Below are positions 23,291-31,330 of a stretch of 64,000 bases of DNA, one piece after another. A model generated the notes under the pieces. The model saw nothing but the letters and a program-made list of their open reading frames with translations, did no database searches and was not told the origin of the DNA. Numbering within the stretch: the first letter of the stretch is position 1; every line of letters starts with the position of its first letter. The translations under genes were made by a program, and so were the position numbers. The stretch spans positions 372,001-436,000 of the forward strand of contig NZ_JACHLM010000002.1 of assembly GCF_014207965.1 (NCBI RefSeq), written 5' to 3'. Source of the DNA: Brevundimonas bullata (GTDB lineage Bacteria; Pseudomonadota; Alphaproteobacteria; Caulobacterales; Caulobacteraceae).

Positions 23291-23778
23291 CAGATGGCCT
23301 CGGCGATCACGCGGGACCGGCCCAGGAAGTCGCGGACGGCGTAGGTGACGTTGCGCCGGTGGACATCGATGTCGGCGGCGAGCTCCTCGACGCGGTCCAT
23401 GCCCGCCAACCTGGCCGACTGTCCGAGTTGCCGATCGGCAAGATCCGCGGCGACCACGGATTGGACGGCGCGCATCCAGCGCACCTGGTAGTCGCTCTGC
23501 TCATCAACCTGGTGCCGGCCGGGCACATCGGCCAGAGTGCTGAAGCCGGCGGCGACCTGATCGCGACGCCAGATGTCGAGCTCGTCCATGATGTCCAGGA
23601 CGGCGCTGCGCGCGACCTCGCGAAGGCGCTCGGCGGTGACGACCTGGTCGACGCGAATCGACTTCTGCAGCAGGCCAAGATCCAGTTCCGGCCAGAACGG
23701 GCCGCATGCCATGACAGCAGGCGCGGCCGTGGTGTTCGGCGCGGGGATCGAGGTGGTGGGAGTGAAGGGTCCAGTCAT
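23290..23778 (-). CDS. L: Head completion protein L
   Basis: A 162-residue P2 gpL-type head completion/stabilisation protein: ACGPFWPELDLGLLQKSIRV near residue 24, then LREVARSAVLDIMDELDIW and QVRWMRAVQSVVAADLADR. gpL helps close the capsid vertex after packaging. The 152 bases between M and L hold a GC-rich hairpin-forming stretch and a lone TGTTGT half of the late dyad (23887-23892), but no gene. Confidence 0.85.
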   Translation of the reverse strand: MTGPFTPTTSIPAPNTTAAPAVMACGPFWPELDLGLLQKSIRVDQVVTAERLREVARSAVLDIMDELDIWRRDQVAAGFSTLADVPGRHQVDEQSDYQVRWMRAVQSVVAADLADRQLGQSARLAGMDRVEELAADIDVHRRNVTYAVRDFLGRSRVIAEAI

Positions 23779-23930
23779 GGCGCTTTAGCGAGGAGTTCCT
23801 GATTGGCCGCCTGCTGGCCCTTCGTTTCGCCGCCGCCCGGCTACGGGGTGGGGGGCTGGCCGGACGCTACAGACGGGCGAACCCGCTGTTGTCGGACCAG
23901 CCCCGCCCCGAGCGCCGGGGGGCGAGGGGT

Positions 23931-24887
23931 TTAGCCGCCCGCAGGGGGCGGCGTGTTCTGATCGGCCGGCTCGGTCACGCCGGCGGCCTTCTTGAGTTCG
24001 CGGGTCAGCTTCTCGATGTCCTTCTTCACGCCGCAGCGTTCGTGGAGCTCGAGGGCGCGCTGATATGATTTCAGCGTCTCTTCCCGGCGCTGGCGAAGGT
24101 CGTCTTCGTTCTCGATGTCGGCGCCGGCCATGATCGCGCGGCCGATGGCCTTGAAGAGCTTGGCTTCGACCTCGTCGTGAAGATCGATGTCGTGTTCATC
24201 GACCAGGTCCTGCAGCATGGGCAGGACGCCAGCCTCGAAGGCCTTGGCCGCGTCGCCGCCCAGGTCGTAGACCCGGATGGCTTCCTCGCAGACCTGATCG
24301 ATTGCGAAGGTGATCGGGTCGCGATTGAAGCCGCTCGGCATCTCGAGCTTGTACTTCACCGCGTGCTCGAGCATCGGCAGGGCGGTCATGTAGTCGCCGA
24401 CGTCGATGGTCCAGGCCATGATGGTGGTGAAGATCTGATCGAGCGGGCCGCGTTCGCCCTGGCCAGCCGCCAGGACGCCATCGCACCAGCCGCGATAGGC
24501 CGGGAGCATGTCGATCTTGGCCTCGACCTTGCGTTCGGTGGCCTTGAACTCTTTCAGCCGGCGGCGGTCTTGTTGCAGCTGGAAGACGACTTTCTGCGCG
24601 TCCGGCGACAGCGGCGTGTCGTCATTGTCGCCGTCGATGTCGATGGCGATGCCAGAGGCGGCCAGCACGGCGCCGGCCGAGCTGGCGATCAGGAAGCGGC
24701 GACGCTGGGCCGCCGGCGATACACGGTTGGGGTTGATGTCCGGAACCGAGGGAGCAGGCCGCAAGGCGGGCTTGATCTTGGCCGGGCGGCGCTTGGCCAT
24801 GGCGGCCGAGGCGGCCGAGGCTTCGTCCTCAGCCTTCTTCTGGGCGGCGGCTTCCGCCCGGGCGCGCGCTTGTGCGGCGATGCTCAT
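23931..24887 (-). CDS. M: Terminase small subunit (endonuclease) M
   Basis: A 318-residue protein of the P2 gpM family. After a charged Ala-rich N-terminus, NRVSPAAQRRRFLIASSAGA lies near residue 53. The core has AQKVVFQLQQDRRRLKEFKA, then DMLPAYRGWCDGVLAAGQG and LPMLEHAVKYKLEMPSGFN, all family signatures. It would cut phage DNA at cos with the ATPase P. It is longer than P2 M (about 247 residues) at both ends. Lies just downstream of the capsid gene, as in P2. Confidence 0.9.
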   Translation of the reverse strand: MSIAAQARARAEAAAQKKAEDEASAASAAMAKRRPAKIKPALRPAPSVPDINPNRVSPAAQRRRFLIASSAGAVLAASGIAIDIDGDNDDTPLSPDAQKVVFQLQQDRRRLKEFKATERKVEAKIDMLPAYRGWCDGVLAAGQGERGPLDQIFTTIMAWTIDVGDYMTALPMLEHAVKYKLEMPSGFNRDPITFAIDQVCEEAIRVYDLGGDAAKAFEAGVLPMLQDLVDEHDIDLHDEVEAKLFKAIGRAIMAGADIENEDDLRQRREETLKSYQRALELHERCGVKKDIEKLTRELKKAAGVTEPADQNTPPPAGG

Positions 24888-24929
24888 GTCTCGGTTCCGG
24901 TTTTCAGATGATCGGGGGCCAGGCGGCGA

Positions 24930-25958
24930 TTACTCGCCGCCGGCGATCTCGATGTTTTCGATCAGGAGGGCGAAGTCGTAGTTCTCGACCACGTAGGCCT
25001 CGTTGACCGACTCGTAGGTCTCGACGCGGCTGCGCTTCGCGTTGTCCACGATCGTCTTCCGACGCGTGTTTTCCTGCTCGTAGATCGACAGGTTATCGAG
25101 GCGCGTGATCAGCATGGTGTTGGCCGGGAAGAACGGCACCATCACCGCCTGCTTGCCGCCCAGCTGCTTCTTGGACAGCAGGATGTCGGCTGCGACCTTC
25201 TCGGTCGGCTTGTCCTCGCCATCGACCATGGGGAAGTACTTCTCGTGCAGCAGGCCGCTGCCGACGATGACCACCAGTTCGGTGTCGCCGCGTGCCCACT
25301 CGGGCAGGAAGTTCTGGATGGCGTCGTAGACCAGGGCGTCCAGGTTCCGATAGTCGCCGCCGGTCGGAGCCACCACGATCTTGCCGGGGGTGGCGCCTTC
25401 GTCGAAGACGTGGGTCGGGCGCTTCTGCCGGATCTGTTCCAGCCAGCCGACATTGACGTCCTGCAGCAGCGGGTTGGCGACGCGGTCCGTCTGGACGTCG
25501 GCGCGGATGCCGTTCCAGCCGATCATGATGCGGTCGCGGGCCTGCTGTTGCACGGTCTGGCTGCGCAGCCGGGTCTGGAAGTCCTTGAACTTCGCCCACA
25601 GGTCCAGCTTGGCGTAGGTGACGTGCGTGTCGAAGTTGGTCTGCTTGCACTCATAGCGGTCGGCGTCGAGCGACGTCGGATCGCGCGTTTCGCGATCGCG
25701 GGCGTTGGTGTCGGTGCGACCGGCGAGGGTGCCGGCGACGCCCAGGCCGAGTTTCTCGCCCGACTGCTCATCGACCGGCACGATGTTGATCTGGCCCAGG
25801 AAGGCCGAGCTTTCGCGCTGCTTGTCGATCAGCACCTGCTGGATCGACGGATCGACCGCAAACTGCTTCTCGCTGTGGACGGTGCCTTCGGCGACGCCGT
25901 TGAGCTCGGCCTGGCGCGACAGCCAGGTGGTGTAGAGGAGGCGGGTTTTCGTCTTCAT
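24930..25958 (-). CDS. N: Major capsid protein N
   Basis: A 342-residue major capsid precursor of the P2 gpN family: FAVDPSIQQVLIDKQRESS near residue 32, the FLGQINIVPVDEQSGEKLG segment, and RIMIGWNGIRADVQTD near 145. Length is about that of P2 N. In P2 the first 31 residues are cut off by the O protease during assembly; a matching N-terminal segment is present here. Lies 62 bases after O. Confidence 0.95.
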   Translation of the reverse strand: MKTKTRLLYTTWLSRQAELNGVAEGTVHSEKQFAVDPSIQQVLIDKQRESSAFLGQINIVPVDEQSGEKLGLGVAGTLAGRTDTNARDRETRDPTSLDADRYECKQTNFDTHVTYAKLDLWAKFKDFQTRLRSQTVQQQARDRIMIGWNGIRADVQTDRVANPLLQDVNVGWLEQIRQKRPTHVFDEGATPGKIVVAPTGGDYRNLDALVYDAIQNFLPEWARGDTELVVIVGSGLLHEKYFPMVDGEDKPTEKVAADILLSKKQLGGKQAVMVPFFPANTMLITRLDNLSIYEQENTRRKTIVDNAKRSRVETYESVNEAYVVENYDFALLIENIEIAGGE

Positions 25959-26020
25959 CGGGGTCAGGTTCCGTGACGGGCTCTAAGGCGTTGGGGTTCG
26001 GCGCGGGTCGGGCAGGCGGA

Positions 26021-26920
26021 TCAGCAGTCGGTCTGTTCGACGCCGTCGCCGCCGGCATGGACCGGGCGGGCGGAATAGGAGCGATCGTGCGTCTTCTCGA
26101 CGTCGCCTTTCAGGGCGGCGTGTTCGCTTTCCAGCTTGGCGAAGCGCTCGTTGGTGGCGGCCGTCGCCTGGGTCAGAGCCAGGCTGAAGGTCTGGCCGAG
26201 TTCCTTCATGCCGGTCGTGAAGGCCGTGGCCAGTTCGGCGACGTCGCCGCCGGCGGCCGACTTGTCAGCCGGGATGTTGGGCTTGGGCTCTTCGCGGTTC
26301 AGCGCCTTGCTGAACTTGGCGACGATCTTGTCGATGACGGAGTCGGTGTCCTCCGACGACGCTTGGTCTTCCGCGAACTCGATCGTGGTTTCCAGGGCGG
26401 CCGAGAACAGGCAGGAGGCGTGCTTCTTTCGGCTGTCCAGGTCGTCCTTGCGGATCTTGGCGAAGGCGTCATCGGTGCGGGTCGAGAACTTCAGCGCCTC
26501 GGTGCCCAGCGACGCCGGGGTGTCGGTCGCGGCCAGGCCCATGAGGTAGGCCTTACCCGAGCCGGAGAAGTTGGGCTCGACCTCAATCGAGGTGAACTTC
26601 TTCTGATCGGCGGCGACGTAGCCCTGCAGGGTCTCGTTGCCCTCGATCTGGGCGTAGAGCGCGACGCGCTTCTCGGTCTTGCCGGCAATCTCGATGTCGT
26701 CTTCCTGAACCTTCAGCGCGATGACGTCGCCCAGGGCGGGGAAGGGGCCGGTCGCAGAGGCGTTGCGGTAGTGCTCGACGTTGACCCGTGCGGTGTAGGT
26801 GGCCGGATTGTAGTTGCCGGCCATGTCGCGCAGCCATTGCGGTTCGATCGTGCGGCCATCCGATGCCGTCAGGCCGGCGACGGCGATGCGGGTGAACTTG
26901 GTCGTGCGCTTCTTGGACAT
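26021..26920 (-). CDS. O: Capsid scaffold and maturation protease O
   Basis: A 299-residue GPO-family scaffold/protease. The serine protease triad is visible and matches P2: Asp21 (TASDGRTI), His50 (NVEHYR) and Ser111 (KKFTSIEV). The C-terminal third (about residues 200-290) is the scaffolding coiled coil (TTGMKELGQTFSLALTQATA). It would assemble N into shells and then cleave N, itself and Q. It diverges from P; the 164 bases between them carry a late dyad oriented towards P, so the promoter for O may share it or lie nearby. Confidence 0.9.
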   Translation of the reverse strand: MSKKRTTKFTRIAVAGLTASDGRTIEPQWLRDMAGNYNPATYTARVNVEHYRNASATGPFPALGDVIALKVQEDDIEIAGKTEKRVALYAQIEGNETLQGYVAADQKKFTSIEVEPNFSGSGKAYLMGLAATDTPASLGTEALKFSTRTDDAFAKIRKDDLDSRKKHASCLFSAALETTIEFAEDQASSEDTDSVIDKIVAKFSKALNREEPKPNIPADKSAAGGDVAELATAFTTGMKELGQTFSLALTQATAATNERFAKLESEHAALKGDVEKTHDRSYSARPVHAGGDGVEQTDC

Positions 26921-27012
26921 GGGGCCTCGGGCGTGATCTGCAGGGCAGCTGGCCGCGCCAGCGAATGAGGCTGCAGATCACCGTCACCGGCCGCTCTTTC
27001 TCAAGGCGCGGC

Positions 27013-27038
27013 TGTTGTGCGGGGCGGACCTGACAACA
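27013..27038 (+). promoter_or_regulatory. Late-activator (Ogr-type) dyad upstream of P
   Basis: Third identical copy of the 26-bp dyad, on the opposite strand from the other two and thus facing P. The centre is 59.5 bp upstream of ATG 27085. The palindromic ends could also serve O on the other side, whose start is about 105 bp from the centre. Confidence 0.75.
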
Positions 27039-27084
27039 GCCGCCCGTCAGAGGGGGCGAGGTCGCGCGGGTAGCGTCCGCGCCC

Positions 27085-28995
27085 ATGAGACAGAAACCCA
27101 AGAAGCAGGACGGGCCGGAGCCCGGCGGCGCCGACGACCTCGGCGCCCTGCTGTCGTCATGCGGCGGCTTCGGTTTCCCTGTCGCGGCCATGCTGGATGA
27201 ACGGCGCGCGGCCAAGTTCCTCTACTGGTCGATGTGGCGCCTGACCGACATCGCCAAGCTGCTGGGCCAGGCCGAAGGCACGATCGCCAGCTGGAAGAGC
27301 CGCGACGAGTGGGACAAGGCGACACCGCTCGAGAGAATGGAGGGCGTCACCGAGGCGCGATACGTCGCCCTGACCATGAAGGCGGCCAAGACCGGCCTGG
27401 ACTTCAAGGAGCTCGATCTACTGGCGCGCCTGGCCGAGCGGTTCGCGCGGATCCGCAGGTACCAGCAGCCGGGCGGCCATGAAGGCGACCTGAACCCCAA
27501 GGTCGCCGCCCGCAACGCCGGCGAGAAGAAGAAGCCCGAACGCAACCGCATTACGGCGGACCAGGCCGAAATCCTGAAGGCGGCGCTGCTGAAGCAGCTG
27601 TTTGGCTATCAGGAGATCTGGTGGTCGAAGCGCGAACTACGCAACCGCATGCTGCTGAAAAGCCGGCAGATCGGGGCGACCTATTACTTCGCGCTCGAGG
27701 CGCTTATCGTCGCCCTGGAGACCGGCAAGAACCAGATCTTCCTTTCGGCGTCGAAGAGCCAGGCCCACGTTTTCAAGGGCTATATCCGCGCCTTCGTCAT
27801 GAAGGAGATCGGCGTCGAGCTCAGCGGCGACCCGATCGTGATCGATCGCGGCGAGGACGACGAGGGCAAGATCCTCGAGCAGCCGACGCTCTATTTCCTC
27901 GGCACCAACGCCCGCACGGCCCAGGGCTATCACGGCGATTTTTACTTCGATGAGTTCTTCTGGACCTTCGGCTTCGACACGCTGAAGAAGGTCGCGTCCG
28001 GCATCGCGATGCAGAAGCGCTACCGGAAGACCTACTTCTCGACGCCGAGCTCGGTCACGCACGAGGCCTACAAGTTCTGGACCGGCGAGGAGTGGAACAG
28101 GAAGCGGCCGAAGGAGAAGCGCCGCGAGTTCGATGTCAGCTGGGCGGCGCTGAACGCCGACGGCGCGCTGGGCGCAGACAAGATCTGGCGCCATGTGGTG
28201 ACGATCGAGGACGCCGAGCGCCTTGGTTGCGACCTGTTCGACCTGGACGAGCTGCGCGACGAGTATTCGGTCCCTGAGTTCGACAACCTGCTGATGTGCG
28301 GGTTCGTTGATGATACCCTGTCGGTCTTCCCGATGGCGATGCTCGCGCCCTGCATGGTCGATCCCGAGGACGACTGGCCGGACGTCGACAAGGCGCGGAT
28401 CCTGATCGGCATGGGCCGGCCATACGCCGGCGAAGTCTGGCTGTCATACGACCCGAACGGCGATGGCGAGAACGCCGACGCCGCCGGCCTGGTTGTCGTG
28501 GCGCCGCCGACGACGCCGGGCGGGAAGTTCCGCGTGCTCGAGCGCCGCCAGTTCAAGGGCAGCCGCTTCGATGAGCAGGCCGAGGTGATCCGCAAATACA
28601 CCAAGCGCTATCGCGTCACGAAGATCGACATCGACAAGACCGGGATCGGCGACGCCGTGTTCCAGTTGGTGCAGACCTTCTTCCCGACTGTGACGGGCCA
28701 CCAGTACGACGCCTTCCTGAAAACCCAGATGGTCTACAAGGCCCTCGACGTCATCCTGAAGCACCGCCTTCAGTTCGATCGGGACCATAAGGACCTGGCC
28801 GGCGCGCTGATGTCGATCCGGCGCACGATGACCGCCTCGGGCCGCAAGGTCACCTATGAGGCCAGCCGGACCAAGGACAGCGGCCACGCTGATCTGGGCT
28901 GGGCCCTCCTGCAATGCCTGTTCAATGAGCCGATCCAGGCCGCCATCGGAGGCGATGGCGGATCCTCGACCGTGGAGATCTACGACCATGACTAA
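27085..28995 (+). CDS. P: Terminase large (ATPase) subunit P
   Basis: A 636-residue packaging ATPase of the P2 gpP family. An N-terminal HTH (LTDIAKLLGQAEGTIASWKS, about residues 52-71) is followed by the ATPase with Walker A-like LLKSRQIGATYYFA near 192 and Walker B-like DFYFDEFFW near 290. The nuclease-like domain follows, with WLSYDPNGDGENADAAGL near 452 and ITKIDIDKTG-like acidic residues near 515. P2 P is about 590 residues. No Shine-Dalgarno sequence precedes the ATG, as for V and J. Overlaps portal gene Q by eight bases. Confidence 0.95.
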   Translation: MRQKPKKQDGPEPGGADDLGALLSSCGGFGFPVAAMLDERRAAKFLYWSMWRLTDIAKLLGQAEGTIASWKSRDEWDKATPLERMEGVTEARYVALTMKAAKTGLDFKELDLLARLAERFARIRRYQQPGGHEGDLNPKVAARNAGEKKKPERNRITADQAEILKAALLKQLFGYQEIWWSKRELRNRMLLKSRQIGATYYFALEALIVALETGKNQIFLSASKSQAHVFKGYIRAFVMKEIGVELSGDPIVIDRGEDDEGKILEQPTLYFLGTNARTAQGYHGDFYFDEFFWTFGFDTLKKVASGIAMQKRYRKTYFSTPSSVTHEAYKFWTGEEWNRKRPKEKRREFDVSWAALNADGALGADKIWRHVVTIEDAERLGCDLFDLDELRDEYSVPEFDNLLMCGFVDDTLSVFPMAMLAPCMVDPEDDWPDVDKARILIGMGRPYAGEVWLSYDPNGDGENADAAGLVVVAPPTTPGGKFRVLERRQFKGSRFDEQAEVIRKYTKRYRVTKIDIDKTGIGDAVFQLVQTFFPTVTGHQYDAFLKTQMVYKALDVILKHRLQFDRDHKDLAGALMSIRRTMTASGRKVTYEASRTKDSGHADLGWALLQCLFNEPIQAAIGGDGGSSTVEIYDHD

Positions 28996-30013
28996 AGCCC
29001 TGACCGCGAAGCCCCTCAAGGGCGTCGTCGAGGCCAAGCCGCAAGCCTTCGCCTTGGGCGACGCAGAGCCGGTGCTGAACCGCCGCGAGCTCCTGGACGG
29101 CCTGGAGTGCTGGGACATCGCCGGGGCGGGCGGCCGCTACTATCAGACGCCGCTGCCGATGGACGTGCTGTCGAAGACGGCCAACGTCACCTCGCACCAT
29201 TCGTCCGCCTTCCGCGTGAAGGTAAACCAGCTGATGCGGGACTTCATCCCGCACCCGCTGCTGGACCTGGCGACGTTTGAGGGCATCGTTCTGGACCACC
29301 TGGTGCTGGCGAACTTCTACCTGGAGCGGGTCGATAACCTGCGTGGCCAGCCGATGAAGCTGAAGCGCAGCCTGTCGCGCTACACGCGGCGCGGGGTGGA
29401 GGAGGGCGCGTTCGTCTTCCTGTCGGGCTGGAACAAGGAACACTGGTTCAAGAAGGGCTCCGTCTTCCACGGCATGCAGCCCTGGCTCGATCAGGAGATC
29501 TACGGCGTGCCCGAGTACCTGAGCGCGCTGCAGTCGGCGTTTCTGAACGAGAACGCGACCCTGTTCCGCCGGCGCTACTATCTCAATGGCGCCCATGCCG
29601 GCTTCATCATGTACGTCGGCGAGGGCGGCCTAAGCGAGAAGGACGCTGAGGCCCTGCGCGGCGCGCTGAAGAACACCAAGGGCGTCGGCAACTTCCGCTC
29701 GATGTTCCTCCATCTGCCGAACGGCAAGAAGGACAGCCTGCAGCTGCTGCATCCGGGTGAGGCGGCGGCGAAAGACGAGTTCCTCGGGATCAAGAACACG
29801 ACCCGGGATGACGTCCTGGCCGCGCACCGCGTGCCGCCCCAACTGCTGGGCGTGGTGCCCGCCAACGCCGGCGGCTTCGGCGACGTCGAAAAGGCGGACC
29901 AGGTCTTCTATCGCAACGAGATCCAGCCGCTTCAGCAGCGGTTCCTGGCGATCAACGATTGGCTGGGCATGGAGGTGGTGAAGTTCCGTGATCGGGACTT
30001 GGCCATCAGCTGA
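28988..30013 (+). CDS. Q: Portal protein Q
   Basis: A 341-residue portal protein (PBSX/P2 gpQ family), the same size as P2 Q. Family parts: YYQTPLPMDVLSKTANVTSH near residue 45, RKGVEEG-like loop near 135, VPEYLSALQSAFLNENATLF near 172, and AHRVPPQLLGVVPANAGGFG near 278. It forms the DNA entry ring of the capsid. ATG 28988 is preferred over the frame's upstream start at 28856, which lies inside P. A strong hairpin terminator follows at 30082-30117. Confidence 0.95.
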   Translation: MTKALTAKPLKGVVEAKPQAFALGDAEPVLNRRELLDGLECWDIAGAGGRYYQTPLPMDVLSKTANVTSHHSSAFRVKVNQLMRDFIPHPLLDLATFEGIVLDHLVLANFYLERVDNLRGQPMKLKRSLSRYTRRGVEEGAFVFLSGWNKEHWFKKGSVFHGMQPWLDQEIYGVPEYLSALQSAFLNENATLFRRRYYLNGAHAGFIMYVGEGGLSEKDAEALRGALKNTKGVGNFRSMFLHLPNGKKDSLQLLHPGEAAAKDEFLGIKNTTRDDVLAAHRVPPQLLGVVPANAGGFGDVEKADQVFYRNEIQPLQQRFLAINDWLGMEVVKFRDRDLAIS

Positions 30014-30081
30014 TGGGTAGTTGAGGTTGAGACCGTGCCAGCCTCAACTTGGATGAACAGGCGAGCAGCCTATCGACACGT

Positions 30082-30117
30082 AAAAGGCGGCACAGGTTAT
30101 GCCTGAGCCGCCTTTTT
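30082..30117. terminator. Bidirectional Rho-independent terminator
   Basis: A 10-bp stem AAAAGGCGGC (30082-30091) / GCCGCCTTTT (30107-30116) with a T run on the plus strand (30113-30117) and A run on the other side, so it can stop both the P-Q transcript and the opposing brnTA transcript. The brnA stop codon lies in the loop and its last codons form one arm. A weaker upstream hairpin pairs AGTTGAGG with CCTCAACT around 30019-30055. Confidence 0.8.
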
Positions 30118-30378
30118 AAGAACTTCGTTCATTCGCCCCTGCCAGCCAGGGCCGGAGGCGCGAAACCGTTCTACGATGTCTTGGTCCAGCCGTAGCGTGA
30201 CCTGGATTTTAGGGCGTTCCAGCTTTGGGCGCCCCCGTTTTGTTAGCGTGCCAGAGGCGGGTCTGACGACCTTTCCCTCACGCCGGATCTCTGCTCGTTC
30301 AAAGACCTCTGGGGTCCATTCGGGAGCGTCATCCGGATCGATCCACGGTTTCGTGGTAGTGTCCTTTCTCTCGGTCAT
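30097..30378 (-). CDS. brnA: BrnA antitoxin
   Basis: A 93-residue BrnA-type antitoxin. The N-terminal part binds the toxin (DDAPEWTPEVFERAEIRREG). The C-terminal half is a ribbon-helix-helix DNA-binding domain (RPKIQVTLRLDQDIVERFRA, then GWQGRMNEVLKKA). It overlaps the toxin gene by 50 bases and ends inside the terminator loop. In characterised pairs the complex represses its own promoter. Confidence 0.9.
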   Translation of the reverse strand: MTERKDTTTKPWIDPDDAPEWTPEVFERAEIRREGKVVRPASGTLTKRGRPKLERPKIQVTLRLDQDIVERFRASGPGWQGRMNEVLKKAAQA

Positions 30379-30616
30379 TGCACTTTCTCATCGAAATGAT
30401 GCGATGTGCGCCGTCCCGCAGTGTCCAAACGATCATTACGATGTCCCCGCGGAAGGGGCCCATCGTCTGCCAGCGTTGTTCGCCGTAGTCTTTTCGGTCG
30501 TCTTGGACCGTTAGGAGGGATTCATCGCTGAAAAGAGTTTCGCCGGCGTCGGCGAAATCTAGCCCTCTGTGCTCGAGCGTTTCGGCTCGTTTGTTTTCAT
30601 CATAGCTGATCGGCAT
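30329..30616 (-). CDS. brnT: BrnT toxin (RNase)
   Basis: A 95-residue BrnT-family toxin, a RelE-like ribonuclease that stops translation. Typical parts are YDENKRAETLEHRGLDFADA at the N-terminus, an ESLLTVQDDRKDYGEQRW segment, and VWTLRDGAHRIISMRKCNDRE near residue 63. Family length is about 90-95. Precedes brnA, the usual order. As prophage cargo it may stabilise the element or act against other phages. No stop or deletion breaks it. Confidence 0.9.
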   Translation of the reverse strand: MPISYDENKRAETLEHRGLDFADAGETLFSDESLLTVQDDRKDYGEQRWQTMGPFRGDIVMIVWTLRDGAHRIISMRKCNDREKGHYHETVDRSG

Positions 30617-30690
30617 GGGTTGTTGATCCTGGGGTAGTTAGATGCCTGTGGTGCATTGGCGATTTCCCTCATTGTATCCGTATGAATATA

Positions 30691-30788
30691 CCGGGGATTT
30701 TCCCGGTCGATGGACCAGGAATTTTCCCGGCTGAATTTATGTAGCGGCATTTAATGAGCCGGTCAAGAGATTTTGTCACTACATAAAT
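30691..30788. promoter_or_regulatory. Repeats upstream of brnT, possible BrnA operators
   Basis: CCGGGGATTTTCCCGG (30691-30706) and CCAGGAATTTTCCCGG (30715-30730) repeat with a 24-bp offset. A perfect inverted repeat ATTTATGTAG / CTACATAAAT lies at 30735-30744 and 30779-30788. The region is AT-richer than its surroundings and sits between divergent brnTA and umuDC. Binding by BrnA is inferred from the autoregulation known for this family. Confidence 0.45.
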
Positions 30789-30825
30789 CCACGGAGCCCT
30801 ATAGTTCCAATCGTCCACAGCATTG

Positions 30826-30840
30826 GAACAAATGGCGAAC
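30826..30840. promoter_or_regulatory. LexA box (SOS operator) of umuDC
   Basis: GAAC-AAATGGC-GAAC matches exactly the alphaproteobacterial LexA consensus GAAC-N7-GAAC and lies 71 bp before the umuD start. Just upstream is another inverted repeat, GTTCCAAT/ATTGGAAC (about 30804-30829), overlapping the first GAAC. Confidence 0.8.
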
Positions 30841-30910
30841 AAATAGCTTGAGGCCAGCAGGCTCGGCGCCCTAGAGCGGCGGCGGGTCGGTCGGCTCCTG
30901 GAGCGAAACC

Positions 30911-31330
30911 GTGAGTGCGTTGAAACAAGAACTCGTCCCGCTGATGGGGCGTCCGCTGTGCGCCGGCTTTCCATCGCCGGCGGACGACTATGTCGAGGAA
31001 GCGCTGGATCCCGCGCGGCTGATCGTCACCAATCCCGCCTCGACCTTCATGTGGCGGGTGGTCGGCCGCAGCATGATCGGCATGGGCATCAATGACGGCG
31101 ACTATGCCGTGGTCGATCGCTCGTTGACGCCGAAGGCCGACGACGTCGTTGTGGCCATCATCGACGGCCTGCCCAGCGCCAAGCGGGTCATCAGACTGCG
31201 GGGAGGGCGCCTGGCGCTGGACTTCGCCAACCCAGAGATGGGGCCGTTGATTCTGGATGAGGCCAGCGAGGCGATGATCTGGGGCGTGGTGACCTGGTCG
31301 TTGACACCGCACCGGCCGGCGCCGCGATGA
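30911..31330 (+). CDS. umuD: UmuD-like self-cleaving SOS protein (S24 peptidase)
   Basis: A 139-residue UmuD homologue. The cleavage region [11 protein letters not shown] (residues 17-27) parallels the Cys-Gly cut site of E. coli UmuD, here probably Ala18-Gly19. The catalytic pair is visible: Ser54 (VGRSMIG) and Lys91 (SAKRVI). RecA-stimulated cleavage would yield the active UmuD' partner of the polymerase. It overlaps umuC by four bases and is preceded by a LexA box. Start GTG 30911. Carried between Q and attR, it is prophage cargo. Confidence 0.9.
   Translation: MSALKQELVPLMGRPLCAGFPSPADDYVEEALDPARLIVTNPASTFMWRVVGRSMIGMGINDGDYAVVDRSLTPKADDVVVAIIDGLPSAKRVIRLRGGRLALDFANPEMGPLILDEASEAMIWGVVTWSLTPHRPAPR

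Noticed and set aside
23887..23912. Possible fourth late dyad before L
   Set aside because: Only the TGTTGT half matches; the second half is GC-rich without ACAACA, and its distance to the L start is about 120 bp.
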